Shown here one piece after another: positions 17,738-27,371 of a stretch of DNA of 64,000 bases; position 1 is the stretch's first letter, and each line of letters opens with the position of its first letter. The notes under the pieces are model-generated. The model saw only the letters and a program-made list of their open reading frames with translations, was not told the DNA's origin and did not search any database. The position numbers and the translations under genes are program-made. This stretch comes from Brasilonema sp. CT11. GTDB taxonomy: Bacteria > Cyanobacteriota > Cyanobacteriia > Cyanobacteriales > Nostocaceae. The stretch covers positions 1-64,000 of the forward strand of contig NZ_JABXYX010000025.1 in the NCBI RefSeq assembly GCF_017982655.1. Reading direction: 5' to 3'.

Positions 17738-19027
17738 GTGAAAAAAGTTTTGGCAATAATCCTTGGAGGGGGTGCAGGTACCCGCCTTTATCCACTCACT
17801 AAGTTACGGGCTAAACCAGCCGTACCAGTGGCTGGAAAATATCGTTTGATCGATATTCCAGTCAGTAACTGTATAAACTCAGAAATATATAAAATCTATG
17901 TTCTGACGCAATTCAACTCAGCTTCGCTGAACCGTCACATCGCTCGTACTTACAGCTTTGCTGGCTTTACGGAGGGTTTTGTAGAAGTTCTAGCTGCACA
18001 GCAAACCCCAGATAGCCTTAACTGGTTCCAAGGTACAGCTGATGCGGTTCGCAAGTACTTGTGGTTGATAGAAGAGTGGGATGTAGATGAATATCTTATT
18101 CTTTCCGGTGACCACTTGTACCGCATGGACTACCGTGAGTTCGTACAGCGTCACAGGGAAACTGAAGCCGATATTACTCTTTCGGTGCTACCAATTGATG
18201 AGCGTCGCGCCTCTGACTTTGGCTTAGTGAAAATTGATGAGTCTGGTAGGATAATCAATTTCAGCGAAAAACCTAAAGGTGATGCGCTAAAGGAGATGCG
18301 AGTTGATACAACTGTACTGGGATTGACTCCAGAACAGGCTCAAGAACAGCCCCACATTGCCTCAATGGGAATTTATATCTTTAAAAAAGAAGTTTTGATT
18401 AAGCTGTTGAATGAAGCTTCAGAACGGACAGATTTTGGAAAAGAAATTATTCCCGATGCTGCAAACAATTACAACGTTCAAGCCTACTTATACGATGGAT
18501 ACTGGGAAGATATCGGAACAATTGAGGCATTTTATGATGCAAATTTAGCACTGACTAAACAACCTCAGCCGTCGTTTAGCTTTTACGATGAAGAAGCGCC
18601 AATTTATACTCGATCTCGTTACCTACCTCCCAGTAAAATTTTAGATTGCCAAATCACAGAATCAATGATTAGTGAAGGTTGCATTGTCAAAAATTGCCGG
18701 ATTGAACATTCGGTGTTGGGAGTGCGATCACGTGTTGAAGCTGGTTGTATTATCCAAGATTCCCTAATCATGGGAGCAGATTTCTATCAACCATTTGCTG
18801 AACGCCAGTCAGACTCTCAAAGTGGGGAAATTCCTTTAGGGATTGGTGCGAACACCACAATTCGTCGTGCCATCATTGATAAAAATGCTCGCATCGGTTC
18901 TGATGTGCAAATTATCAATAAAGATAATGTCCAAGAAGCTCAGCGCGAAAATCAAGGTTTCCATATCAAAAGTGGTATCGTTGTTGTGCTAAAAAATGCC
19001 GTCATTCCGGATGGAACCATTATTTAG
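17738..19027 (+). CDS. glgC: Glucose-1-phosphate adenylyltransferase
   Basis: 429 residues, full length. It makes ADP-glucose from glucose-1-phosphate and ATP, the committed step of glycogen synthesis. The N-terminal nucleotidyltransferase shows [12 protein letters not shown] (9-20), [20 protein letters not shown] (26-45), [11 protein letters not shown] (~120) and FSEKPKG. The C-terminal left-handed beta-helix carries hexapeptide repeats ([18 protein letters not shown]) and ends [10 protein letters not shown], as in plant and cyanobacterial 3-PGA-regulated enzymes. The start is GTG at 17738, preceded by CAGGAG. A debranching enzyme is encoded 3.6 kb downstream on the same strand. Confidence 0.97.
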   Translation: MKKVLAIILGGGAGTRLYPLTKLRAKPAVPVAGKYRLIDIPVSNCINSEIYKIYVLTQFNSASLNRHIARTYSFAGFTEGFVEVLAAQQTPDSLNWFQGTADAVRKYLWLIEEWDVDEYLILSGDHLYRMDYREFVQRHRETEADITLSVLPIDERRASDFGLVKIDESGRIINFSEKPKGDALKEMRVDTTVLGLTPEQAQEQPHIASMGIYIFKKEVLIKLLNEASERTDFGKEIIPDAANNYNVQAYLYDGYWEDIGTIEAFYDANLALTKQPQPSFSFYDEEAPIYTRSRYLPPSKILDCQITESMISEGCIVKNCRIEHSVLGVRSRVEAGCIIQDSLIMGADFYQPFAERQSDSQSGEIPLGIGANTTIRRAIIDKNARIGSDVQIINKDNVQEAQRENQGFHIKSGIVVVLKNAVIPDGTII

Positions 19028-19374
19028 TCATTAGTGAGACCAGTGCTCTTGGTAGGGTTTCCAACGCCAGAACAAGCGTGAGGGAGACCCTCATCAAGTA
19101 CTGGCTCCTCCGCAGGGATCTGGTGAGTAAGCGGGCTCTTGGTAGGGGAGCCACTGCGTTGGACGGGTTTCCCGGCTTGTAGACGCCCGGAGGGCGGCTT
19201 CCCGAAGGGTAGCATGTGGCGTTTTCAAGGGCAGCCAGGCGACGGGCGTTCCCGATAGCCGTAAGGCGTGGCGGAGCGCCATAGGGCGAACCCGAAGGGT
19301 CATTAGTTAGTAGTTAGTAGAATAACCAACAACTAACTACTAACTAGTAACAAAGGAAAAAAGACAATGAACAG
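19028..19374. repeat. GC-rich interspersed repeat cluster
   Basis: A GC-rich block quite unlike the AT-rich neighbours, with CTTGGTAGGG repeated at about 19049 and 19139, GGGTTTCCCGG and CCGGAGGGCGG motifs. The 34-base segment 19253-19286 recurs exactly, inverted, at 46270-46303. It ends with a TTAGTTAGTAGTTAGTAG and TAACTACTAACTA inverted repeat (~19301-19348). Open frames across it are repeat artefacts. Confidence 0.7.
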
Positions 19375-19887
19375 ATGACTCAGTTAATTGTATTAATTGG
19401 TCTTCCTGGTAGCGGTAAGTCCACTCTGGCAACGCAATTAATAGCAGAATGCCCGAGGACGCAACTCATTTCTACCGATGCTATCCGAGGGCAATTGTTT
19501 GGTAATGAAGCTTTTCAAGGACCTTGGCTACTGATTTGGCGGGAAATTCAGCGGCAATTTCAACAAGCGCTAATCGCAGGTGGTACAATAATCTACGATG
19601 CGACTAATGCCCAGCGACGTCATCGCCGTGAAGTTATTGACATAGCCCGTGAGCTAGGCTTTACCCATATAACCGGGGTGTGGGTGAGAACCCCAGTATG
19701 GCAGTGTTTAGCACGCAACAAAAAACGGGAACGTAAAGTGCCAGAAGATGTCATATTTCGTATGTATCGTCAGCTTCGGGATGCCCCTCCAAGTCTAGAG
19801 GAAGGGTTTGATAATTTAATTTGCTATTCTCAGGAAGCCCAAGAGTACGGGAATTGCACTCCTGTAGTGAGCAAGAACCCCACTTAA
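19375..19887 (+). CDS. P-loop kinase (polynucleotide-kinase-like, AAA_33)
   Basis: 170 residues. The Walker A is GLPGSGKST (9-17), followed by a DxD-like LISTDAIRGQLFG (31-43), IIYDATN (72-78) with the Walker B-type aspartate, and an arginine-rich lid (NKKRERKVPEDVI). This is the layout of the T4 polynucleotide kinase-like family of small-molecule or nucleic-acid 5'-kinases. The substrate cannot be told. Its start (ATG 19375) overlaps 'ATGA' with no strong ribosome site. It stands 120 bp before dnaJ on the same strand. Confidence 0.8.
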   Translation: MTQLIVLIGLPGSGKSTLATQLIAECPRTQLISTDAIRGQLFGNEAFQGPWLLIWREIQRQFQQALIAGGTIIYDATNAQRRHRREVIDIARELGFTHITGVWVRTPVWQCLARNKKRERKVPEDVIFRMYRQLRDAPPSLEEGFDNLICYSQEAQEYGNCTPVVSKNPT

Positions 19888-19992
19888 ATCGATTTAATAT
19901 TTGTTAATTTATTATCAGAGTCTATGCACCAGAATTATATCTGGGTTACTCTGTCAAGTTTAATTTTAGATAAAATTTTAACGGAAATTTCT

Positions 19993-20000
19993 AAGGGAGG
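19993..20000 (+). promoter_or_regulatory. Strong ribosome-binding site of the dnaJ-like gene
   Basis: AAGGGAGG, seven bases before the ATG at 20008. It is one of the few near-consensus Shine-Dalgarno sequences in the window and fixes the start. Confidence 0.75.
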
Positions 20001-20007
20001 CTAGTAG

Positions 20008-21006
20008 ATGGCTGCAACTGATTTTAAGGATTATTACGCGACTTTGGGCGTTAGTAAAACTGCCAGTCCAGAAGAAATCAAACAAGCCTTTCGCAAATTA
20101 GCCCGGAAATATCACCCTGACGTCAACCCAGGTAACAAACAAGCTGAGGCAAAGTTCAAAGAAGTTAACGAAGCATACGAAGTTTTGTCAGACACAGACA
20201 AACGCAAAAAGTATGACCAATTCGGTCAATACTGGAAACAAGCAGCTGATGGCTTCCCATCTGGTGCTGGTGCTGGTGTTGATATGGGCGGTTTTGATTT
20301 CAGCCAATATGGTAGCTTTGATGAATTTATTAACGAATTACTAGGACGCTTTGGCGGTGGTAGTCCACGCGGAGGACGGCAATCATATTACCGCACCAGC
20401 ACTGGTGCACCTAGTGGTTTTGGTGGCTTTAATGATTTTAATTTTCAAGATGTAGGTACTACTGGCGCTACCCAAGACAGTGAAGCTGCGATCGCCCTGA
20501 CTTTTTCGGAAGCATTTCATGGTGTACAAAAGCAGCTAAATCTAGGCAACGAAGTTATTGATGTCCGCATACCCGCAGGTGCGAAACCTGGCAATCGTTT
20601 GCGCGTACGCGGTAAAGGACCAGTTAGTCCTTTCAACCAACAACGTGGTGATTTATATCTAAAAGTAGAACTTCAACCCCACTCTTTCTTCCAGTTTGAT
20701 GGCGATAACTTGGTGTGCGAAATACCAATCACACCAGATGAAGCCGTTCTAGGAGCCTCAGTTGAGGTTCCCACACCTGATGGTTCGGTGAATGTGAAGC
20801 TTCCTGTTGGAGTGCGTTCTGGTCAATCTTTGCGCTTACGTGGGAAAGGCTGGCCCCAACCTCGCGCTGGACGTAGCGATCAGTTAGTGAAAATTGCGAT
20901 TGTTCCACCAAAAGACATTAGTCAGCAGGAACGCGAATACTACGAAAAAATTCGCTCTATTCGTACTTTTAATCCCCGCGAACATTTGCCGCATATTAGG
21001 CTGTAA
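20008..21006 (+). CDS. Class B J-domain co-chaperone (DnaJ/CbpA type)
   Basis: 332 residues. The J-domain (8-72) carries the HPD motif at 36-38 and is followed by a Gly/Phe/Ser-rich region (~80-150). Two beta-sandwich substrate-binding domains (~165-310) end with the DnaJ C-terminal pattern [10 protein letters not shown] and DQLVKI. The four CxxCxGxG zinc motifs of DnaJ are absent, so this is a class B (CbpA/DnaJ2-like) protein. It stimulates Hsp70 ATPase. A terminator-like hairpin follows at 21011-21044. Confidence 0.93.
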   Translation: MAATDFKDYYATLGVSKTASPEEIKQAFRKLARKYHPDVNPGNKQAEAKFKEVNEAYEVLSDTDKRKKYDQFGQYWKQAADGFPSGAGAGVDMGGFDFSQYGSFDEFINELLGRFGGGSPRGGRQSYYRTSTGAPSGFGGFNDFNFQDVGTTGATQDSEAAIALTFSEAFHGVQKQLNLGNEVIDVRIPAGAKPGNRLRVRGKGPVSPFNQQRGDLYLKVELQPHSFFQFDGDNLVCEIPITPDEAVLGASVEVPTPDGSVNVKLPVGVRSGQSLRLRGKGWPQPRAGRSDQLVKIAIVPPKDISQQEREYYEKIRSIRTFNPREHLPHIRL

Positions 21007-21010
21007 GGTT

Positions 21011-21044
21011 AGCCCACACCTTATCTATTGATTCGGTGCGGGCT
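21011..21044. terminator. Terminator-like hairpin between dnaJ-like and convergent gene
   Basis: AGCCCACACC (21011-21020) pairs with GGTGCGGGCT (21035-21044) with one mismatch, followed by a T-rich stretch. It lies between convergent genes. Confidence 0.5.
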
Positions 21045-21103
21045 TGGTGTTTTAACAGGTTTTAGTTTTCAACTTGAAATTTGTTTCTTTGGCATTGCTC
21101 TGC

Positions 21104-21640
21104 CTAATTGTATTGCTCTAACAATTTCTCCACGCTAGCGTTGTGGTCAAGAAAGGAAAATAAATGTTTGTAGCGAAGTTTGCCTTCTTTATCTAACACA
21201 AATTGTGCTGATAAAGGTGCTCCCAATGCTTGTCCAACTTTATAGTTACGGAATACACGACAACTTGGATCAATCAGTAGCGGCATTTTTAAACTCAAAT
21301 CTTTCACAACAATTTGACTTTGCCGTTCATCAGTACTGGTAATCATTAAAACTTCTATACCCAGATTTTTAAATTGCTCGTAGTTTTCATTTAAGGATTT
21401 GATATGAGGAAAGCAAAAAGGGCAATAATTTTTTTCTGTAAAGATACGAGTGAAGGCAAGTAAGACTGGTTGCTCGCCTCTATAATCAGATAACTTAACT
21501 AAAGTACCATGAGTGATATCTGGCAGTTGAAAATCTGGTGCAAGATATCCCAATTCCAACGTATTAGATGCTGGCTTTGGTAAAAAGTTGCGGAAGAATC
21601 GTTCATTAAATAAGTTGCTATAAGCCGCAGAAGTAACCAT
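21104..21640 (-). CDS. Peroxiredoxin-like thiol protein (AhpC/TSA, CPFC motif)
   Basis: 178 residues. A thioredoxin-fold core (LGYLAPDFQLPDI, VKLSDYRGEQPVLLAF) carries Cys73-Pro-Phe-Cys76 at the active-site turn, and there is a cis-Pro region near GAPLSAQFVLDKEGKLRY. The CxxC arrangement is more like a thioredoxin-type or atypical (PrxQ/TlpA-like) oxidoreductase than a typical 2-Cys enzyme, whose gene lies next to it on the same strand (220 bp upstream). No signal peptide. It would reduce peroxides or disulfides; substrate unknown. Confidence 0.75.
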   Translation of the reverse strand: MVTSAAYSNLFNERFFRNFLPKPASNTLELGYLAPDFQLPDITHGTLVKLSDYRGEQPVLLAFTRIFTEKNYCPFCFPHIKSLNENYEQFKNLGIEVLMITSTDERQSQIVVKDLSLKMPLLIDPSCRVFRNYKVGQALGAPLSAQFVLDKEGKLRYKHLFSFLDHNASVEKLLEQYN

Positions 21641-21861
21641 CTTTCTATCCCTAATGTTATGAAACTATTAAATGAAAAAGCCATAGATGTACACGGAATA
21701 TAACCAAATAATTAGTAACTATTAAGTCGTAATTTTTTCTATTGATAGATTACGAATTATTCATTACAAACTTGATTTGTCTGTGTTTATCTGTGGCTAA
21801 GTTTGAGTGAGTTTGTAATAGCACGTCAAGCGTGGTACTACTACTCTATTACTTTTGAAAC

Positions 21862-22473
21862 CTAAACAGCAGCGAAGTAAACTTTGGACTTCACTGGATC
21901 GGGAACCATTGTCTTGTCGCCTGGTTGCCAGCCAGCAGGGCAAACTTCGTCCGGATGGGACTGAACGTATTGAATGGCTTGCAAAGTCCGCAGGGTCTCA
22001 TCAACGTTGCGACCAAAAGCTAAGTTGTTGATGGTAGCGTGCTGTAAAACACCTTCTTTGTCAATAATGAACAAACCGCGCAAGGCAACACCAGCTGCTG
22101 GGTCAAGCACGTTGTAAGCTGCGCTAATCTCTTTTTTGATGTCGGAAACTAAGGGGTAATTAAGGTCACCGACGCCACCAGACTTGCGATCCGTTTGAAT
22201 CCATGCTAAATGAGAAAACTCACTGTCAACGGAAACACCAAGGATTTCGGTGTTAAGATTCTTAAATTCTTCGTGGCGATCGCTAAAGGCTGTGATTTCT
22301 GTGGGACAAACAAAGGTAAAGTCTAAAGGATAGAAAAACAGTACGACATACTTGCTGCGATAGTCGGAAAGTTTTATGGTTTTAAATTCCTGATCTACCA
22401 CAGCCGTTGCTGTAAAGTCGGGAGCCTGTTGACCTACACGGAGGCATCCTTCTGATGGATAAGTGAGAGGCAT
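21862..22473 (-). CDS. Typical 2-Cys peroxiredoxin
   Basis: 203 residues. The peroxidatic Cys56 lies in FTFVCPTE and the resolving Cys178 in VCPAGW; Arg131 in ALRGLFIID completes the active site. A GGVGDLN segment (99-105) and a C-terminal YF (199-200) correspond to the GGLG and YF motifs linked to hyperoxidation sensitivity in eukaryotic-type enzymes, here with Val for Leu. It is probably reduced by thioredoxin and detoxifies H2O2. GAAGGAG lies ~10 bases upstream of the ATG. It is divergent from the debranching enzyme gene. Confidence 0.95.
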   Translation of the reverse strand: MPLTYPSEGCLRVGQQAPDFTATAVVDQEFKTIKLSDYRSKYVVLFFYPLDFTFVCPTEITAFSDRHEEFKNLNTEILGVSVDSEFSHLAWIQTDRKSGGVGDLNYPLVSDIKKEISAAYNVLDPAAGVALRGLFIIDKEGVLQHATINNLAFGRNVDETLRTLQAIQYVQSHPDEVCPAGWQPGDKTMVPDPVKSKVYFAAV

Positions 22474-22650
22474 TAACCTAATTCTCCTTCAATTTATTAT
22501 CTATTTAGTATTGTTGGAGCTCGGGTCAGGTAATCTCACCCGTTCTCGTCATCTCGTGAACCAATAGTCTCACCGCCAGCAGGGCTAGACTTACGGCTTC
22601 ATTACATTCTGTTACAACTATATCATACTCATAACGATTTTGAGTAGACA

Positions 22651-24750
22651 ATGGTGGATTTAGATACAAGAGAATGGTTACTGACTAATGGCTTAGGAAG
22701 TTTTGCCAGTGGTACAGTTTCTGATATCCGCACTCGCAGTTATCATGGCTGGTTGTTTGCCGCGACTAACCCGCCTTCTGGGCGTACTCTGTTGCTTTCG
22801 CACCTAGAAGCGAGCTTAGAACTATCAGATCGGGTTGTGGCATTGGGGACAAATTTCTGGGGCAGTTGTCAGATAGAGCCAAAGGGCTACGAACTGCTGC
22901 GCCTTTTTGATATTAACCCAGTTCCAAAGTGGATATGGGGTGAAGACGACTGGCAGTTGACTAGACGTTTGGTGATGCCGTATGGATTGGTGGAAAAACT
23001 AGGGGAAAACAGAGAAGCAAGCCCTGACTCGCTCACTCCCACATCCCCCCCATTTCATTTTTGCCATCGTATCTTGGTTCAATATCGCTATGAAGGTACA
23101 CAAACCGCGATATTGAAGCTGCGACTGCTTATAGGCGATCGCGACTTCCACCATCAACAAAAGGTGATTCCAGAATTACAGTTCTCGCAATTGCTGGGAC
23201 AACAGCAAGTCTGCCTGCAAGCAATAAGTTCTCACAATTTTGGAACACCTTGGCACTTGCGCTGGACGCAAGGAAACTATCAACCAGATCCATTTTGGTA
23301 CTTGGATTATAAACTTCCCGAGGAAACTCTGCGGGGGTTGGGCGATCGCGAAGACCTCTATAGCCCTGGTTACTTAACAGTTACACTCAGTCCAGGGGAT
23401 GCGGTGACTTTGCAAGCACGAGTGGGTTTTCCGAATGAACTGCAAACTCCCCTGACTTGTGAAACCTTTGCGGAACTTGTCGAAGCAGAGCAACAGCGCC
23501 TGTCTCAAATTTTTGGGTGGGAAAATTGCCAGGGGGAAGTAGAGCCAGATCATACTCTTATATCTCCCTCATCTTCCTCAACTCCATCCCACCTCTGGCG
23601 GCGACTACTACAAGCTGCCGATCAGTTTATTGTTTATCGTGCTTCTATTGCTGGTCCGAGCGTGATTGCTGGATATCACTGGTTTAATGACTGGGGGCGC
23701 GATACCTTAATTGCCTTACCAGGGTTGACTCTTACTCCACAGCGTTTTGAGTTGGCAAAAGGACTGTTGCAAACTTTTGGACGTTACTGTTCTCACGGTT
23801 TAATTCCTAATGCATTTCCTGACGCGGATGGCGAACCGTTTTATAACAGTATTGATGCGGCACTATGGTGGATTGAAACTTTAGGTCTTTACTTAGAAGC
23901 AACACAAGACTGGCAGTTTTTGGTAGAGCAATATCCAGTGGTGCAGCAAATCTACAAAGCTTTCATTGGAGGGACACGCTATAATATCCAGGCCGATGTT
24001 ACCGATGGGCTAGTTAGTTGGTATGCTCCTGCTGTAGCTCTGACCTGGATGGATGTGGTGGTAGACGGGCAGCCTGTCACTCCCCGTCGTGGTAAGCCAG
24101 TGGAAATTAATGCTCTATGGTATTCAGCGCTATGTTGGACAAGTCGGTGGGCAGAAATTTTGAGTGAACACGAAGCTATTGTTGACCGTGGGCGTCTTGC
24201 AAAGCAGGCTTTGCGTTACACTCAGCTTGCACAACAAGTCAAAGCTTCCATGCAACAGTACTGGAATCCTCAACTGGGTTACTTGTACGATGTGATTGAG
24301 CCAGACGACGGGCGAAATTCTCAGATTCGCCCAAATGCCGTTTTGGCACTTTCGCTTTCACATTGTGCGTTCTCTCAACAGCAAGGGCAAAAAATCCTTG
24401 ATCTTGCTCGTTCTTGCTTGCTCACTCCTTATGGTCTTCGCAGTCTGGCTCCAACAGATCCAGAATACATTGGCAAATATAAGGGTAACCCAGAAAAACG
24501 CGATCGCGCTTATCACCAAGGCACGGTATGGAGTTGGTTAATTGGTCCTTTCATTCGTGGTTGGGAGCGTTTTTATCCGGGACTTCCATTGCCTTTTGAT
24601 TGGCAACCCCTGCTAAAACACTTTTTATCTGATGCCTGTCTTGGATCTATTTCCGAAATTTTTGAGGGTGATCAGCCGCACACACCAAGAGGAGCAGTAG
24701 CTCAAGCTTGGTCTGTTGCTGAAGTCATTCGACATTTAAAGAACTATTAA
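22651..24750 (+). CDS. Amylo-alpha-1,6-glucosidase-type glycogen debranching enzyme
   Basis: 699 residues. The N-terminal beta-domain begins EWLLTNGLGSFASGTV and TRSYHGWLFAAT, diagnostic for the GDE family (GH133 type). The C-terminal (alpha/alpha) barrel has YHWFNDWGRDTLIALPGL (~345-362), FPDADGEPFYNSIDAALWW (~388-406), EINALWY and RDRAYHQGTVWSWLIGPF near the end, holding the likely acidic catalytic residues. It removes alpha-1,6 branches of glycogen. With glgC 3.6 kb upstream it forms a loose glycogen-metabolism neighbourhood. Position 23005-23050 encodes a proline/serine-rich insertion, possibly a repeat-derived loop. Confidence 0.92.
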   Translation: MVDLDTREWLLTNGLGSFASGTVSDIRTRSYHGWLFAATNPPSGRTLLLSHLEASLELSDRVVALGTNFWGSCQIEPKGYELLRLFDINPVPKWIWGEDDWQLTRRLVMPYGLVEKLGENREASPDSLTPTSPPFHFCHRILVQYRYEGTQTAILKLRLLIGDRDFHHQQKVIPELQFSQLLGQQQVCLQAISSHNFGTPWHLRWTQGNYQPDPFWYLDYKLPEETLRGLGDREDLYSPGYLTVTLSPGDAVTLQARVGFPNELQTPLTCETFAELVEAEQQRLSQIFGWENCQGEVEPDHTLISPSSSSTPSHLWRRLLQAADQFIVYRASIAGPSVIAGYHWFNDWGRDTLIALPGLTLTPQRFELAKGLLQTFGRYCSHGLIPNAFPDADGEPFYNSIDAALWWIETLGLYLEATQDWQFLVEQYPVVQQIYKAFIGGTRYNIQADVTDGLVSWYAPAVALTWMDVVVDGQPVTPRRGKPVEINALWYSALCWTSRWAEILSEHEAIVDRGRLAKQALRYTQLAQQVKASMQQYWNPQLGYLYDVIEPDDGRNSQIRPNAVLALSLSHCAFSQQQGQKILDLARSCLLTPYGLRSLAPTDPEYIGKYKGNPEKRDRAYHQGTVWSWLIGPFIRGWERFYPGLPLPFDWQPLLKHFLSDACLGSISEIFEGDQPHTPRGAVAQAWSVAEVIRHLKNY

Positions 24751-24819
24751 GTAAGGAGTAGGGAGCTGTGAGTTCGTTTAATTCACCACTCTCTATTCAT
24801 TACTTAACATTTGCAAAAA

Positions 24820-24893
24820 TGGCTCAGGTGTGACTCGAACACACGACCAAGGGCTTATGAGTCCCCTACTCTAACCAACTGAGCTACTGAGCC
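24820..24893 (-). tRNA. tRNA with CAU anticodon, probably elongator Met
   Basis: A 74-nt cloverleaf: acceptor GGCTCAG with CTGAGCC, D-arm GCTC/GAGT, anticodon loop CTCATAA and T-arm GTGTG/CACAC with TTCGAGT. The discriminator is A and CCA is not encoded. The anticodon stem GGGGA/GCCCT has a G-U pair at 27-43 and an A-G mismatch at 31-39. The anticodon CAU could be elongator Met or lysidine-modified Ile2. Pair U4-A69 fits Met better than Ile2, which favours C4-G69. The initiator is unlikely because the 1-72 pair is intact. Confidence 0.92.
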
Positions 24894-24980
24894 ATACACA
24901 TTATTCGATTATTTAATTTAGCATACATAAATTTTGAAGTCAACACTCAATAGTTGACAGCTAAACATGAGTTGACCGCT

Positions 24981-25002
24981 CGCTAGCCCCTTAGGGGCTA
25001 GG
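24981..25002. repeat. CTAGCCCCTTAGGGGCTAG palindrome
   Basis: A short perfect GC-rich palindrome between the tRNA and the M23 peptidase gene. The same core (CCCCTTAGGGGCTAG) recurs at about 60510-60525, so it is a dispersed element. Confidence 0.65.
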
Positions 25003-25115
25003 GGTGACTTTCGCCATCTGCCCATCTATGTACCACTTTGTATCATAAACAGCCAAAAAGGGAGCTTGGCTCCCTCTATATCATAAGCAATCATCAAGTT
25101 ACAAATTGCTAACGA

Positions 25116-27371
25116 CTACAGACGTGCTTGTTGTCGTGGCAGGAAAGCTATTGGGTTGACTGCGTCCTTGCCAGTTGGATGGATTTCAAAGTGGCTATGA
25201 GGACCAGTACTGAAACCAGTGCTGCCCATTAAAGCAATTGTTTGGCCTTGGTGTATCTGTTGACCAACCTGAACCAAAATCTTGCTATTGTGACCATAGC
25301 GAGTCATGCTGCCATCAAGATGGACGATATCCACAACATTGCCATAGCCACCACTGTTCCAACCTGCCTTTTGTACAACACCATCAGCTGATGCATAGAT
25401 TGGCGTACCAACCGAGTTAGCAATATCAATTCCCTTGTGCATTCTTCCCCACCGCCAGCCAAAGCCAGAGGTTAGAGTTCCCTTTGCAGGCCACATATAA
25501 GCTGTAGTAGAGGTGGATGGGCCGGGTGTATTCTCGTCAATTGCTCTTGGCAGGTATCTATCCACTGCTGCTAAAGGTGGTAACTGTGGATAAACTATTT
25601 TTCCCTGCATAGAACCAAGAACTCGAGAAGCATCAACGCCTGTGGGAGGTGTTACTATTGCTTGATTTGGTAATAGTGCTGGGTTACCTGGTCTGCTACC
25701 ATAGTTCGGAGCCATTGGTCTGGGAACGGGTATGGAAATTCCAGCTTTGTTCTGTTCACTTACAGGTATTTGCACTGCTGAGTTATTTGGTCTCGGAACA
25801 GAAATTGGCACTACACCATCATTTTGATTGGCACCAGGAACTGTTACTGGCGCATCATTAGCTTCATTTGCATCTGACACAACTGTATTACCAGCTTCCT
25901 GAGAACGGTATTTTTCCCGCAATCTTTCAATTTCTAATTGCAAGCGGCGCAGACGTGGATCATTTTTTACTTGTTTTGTTTTTGTAGAAGTTGGTACTTG
26001 TGCCAATTGAGCTTCTGTAACAACTCTTGGCAATGGGGCGTCACCACCAACACCATAATATGTGATAGAGTCAGAAGATTGGCTATTTGTAATAGTATTT
26101 TCTGCTAAGTTAGTTGTCGATTGAACGTATGACTGAAACTGGGTATTACCAACTACTGATGTTGGAACAGTAACACTGCGGTTGTTGGCTATGAGTGCTT
26201 TTGCACTTGTTTGGCTAATGGCTCCAACAGCACTGAGTTTTGTTGCGACAGATGGCTCAGCAGTAGTGGGGTTTTGCGCCACTGGAATGGACAGTTTTTG
26301 GCTGATTTTCAGCTGATGAGGATTGTTAAGATTATTTGCTTTTATGAGTTCTAGGACTGAAATGCCATAATCGTTGGCGATATCTCCTATTGTATCTCCT
26401 GACTTGACTTCATATACTGCAGTTGCTGTTTGTGTGACCGCTACTGGTGTAACTACTGTTGAAGCTGGTACTGTTAACACCTGCACCTCTGATTGTTTGT
26501 TTAAATTTGAAATGAGCCTTGCTTTGCTAACATCGCTAGTCGTATTCAACTGCGATGTACCAGTGATAGTACTTGTTTGGGACATTTTCCCCGCCACTGT
26601 CATTGGCTGTACTAACCTAGTCGCTGCTTGTTGTGATAAATCTTTAGTTTGTTCAGAGTGCCATTGAGTCAAACTTTTTCTGAGACGATCTGATTCTTCC
26701 TGTAATTGGTTTCGCGCAAATTCTTGCTGCGCTTTTAGTTGAGCATTTACTTCTAGTTCTTCTGTGTTTCTAGCTTCTACTGTTTCTGGTTGAGCAGATT
26801 GGGAAGACACAGTTTGCACATTAATAATGCCATCAGCATTAGAGAGTGTTTGTGCTCCCAGCTTTCTGGACTGTTGGAAGTTGTTTTTTTCCCAAGCAGT
26901 GGTTTGTTGTGCTTGTGCTGTTGTCAGTGAATTTACAACTCCTAGTGATGCTGAGCTTTGCACTGACGTCTTGCTTGTCCCAACTTGCCATTTTGCTCTT
27001 TGTTCAGTTAGCTGTGAAATTGCTGTTGGTTCAACTATTGTAGGACTTTCTGGCAAGCTCACTGATGAGATGGCTTGTGAGTCTAGTTTCTTAGTGGAAG
27101 CAAATTTAGCCTCCAAATTATTATAAACAGGAATTGTTGAGGCTGTATATTGGTTACCTAACGCTTCTGCAGCTGCAGCTTGGTCGCTTTGTCGAGTCAC
27201 CAAAAAGCTGGTTGCTCCCATTGATATTGCCAAGCCAATCATTACAGCTGTTGTTGGTACTTGACATTGGTTAACCTTTGGATTTACTGCGTCTATTGGT
27301 TCCACCGGAACATCATCTGCTGGGGTATTTTCCAACTCAGTCCTCCCTTTCTTCTTTAATGCTCGTTTCAA
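25116..27371 (-). CDS. Membrane-anchored LysM / M23 metalloendopeptidase
   Basis: 751 residues. A basic N-terminus and one transmembrane segment (39-58) precede a long Ser/Thr/Gln-rich region containing a coiled coil (~205-240). The LysM domain is at 320-363 (VYEVKSGDTIGDIANDYGIS). A second coiled coil (LRRLQLEIERLREKYR, ~475-490) and Pro/Asn-rich repeats (ISVPRPNN, IPVPRPMA) follow. The C-terminal M23 domain (636-745) has zinc ligands His645 and Asp649 (HKGID) and His727 in HSH. It should cut peptidoglycan cross-bridges or act as an EnvC/NlpD-like activator in the periplasm. A long untranslated region lies upstream. Confidence 0.92.
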   Translation of the reverse strand: MKRALKKKGRTELENTPADDVPVEPIDAVNPKVNQCQVPTTAVMIGLAISMGATSFLVTRQSDQAAAAEALGNQYTASTIPVYNNLEAKFASTKKLDSQAISSVSLPESPTIVEPTAISQLTEQRAKWQVGTSKTSVQSSASLGVVNSLTTAQAQQTTAWEKNNFQQSRKLGAQTLSNADGIINVQTVSSQSAQPETVEARNTEELEVNAQLKAQQEFARNQLQEESDRLRKSLTQWHSEQTKDLSQQAATRLVQPMTVAGKMSQTSTITGTSQLNTTSDVSKARLISNLNKQSEVQVLTVPASTVVTPVAVTQTATAVYEVKSGDTIGDIANDYGISVLELIKANNLNNPHQLKISQKLSIPVAQNPTTAEPSVATKLSAVGAISQTSAKALIANNRSVTVPTSVVGNTQFQSYVQSTTNLAENTITNSQSSDSITYYGVGGDAPLPRVVTEAQLAQVPTSTKTKQVKNDPRLRRLQLEIERLREKYRSQEAGNTVVSDANEANDAPVTVPGANQNDGVVPISVPRPNNSAVQIPVSEQNKAGISIPVPRPMAPNYGSRPGNPALLPNQAIVTPPTGVDASRVLGSMQGKIVYPQLPPLAAVDRYLPRAIDENTPGPSTSTTAYMWPAKGTLTSGFGWRWGRMHKGIDIANSVGTPIYASADGVVQKAGWNSGGYGNVVDIVHLDGSMTRYGHNSKILVQVGQQIHQGQTIALMGSTGFSTGPHSHFEIHPTGKDAVNPIAFLPRQQARL

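Noticed and set aside
19024-19303. Overlapping minus-strand frames downstream of glgC
   Set aside because: They run through GC-rich interspersed repeats, which are open in several frames at once.
24820-24893. Initiator tRNA-fMet
   Set aside because: The first acceptor pair is intact and the anticodon stem lacks the three consecutive G-C pairs in the initiator arrangement.
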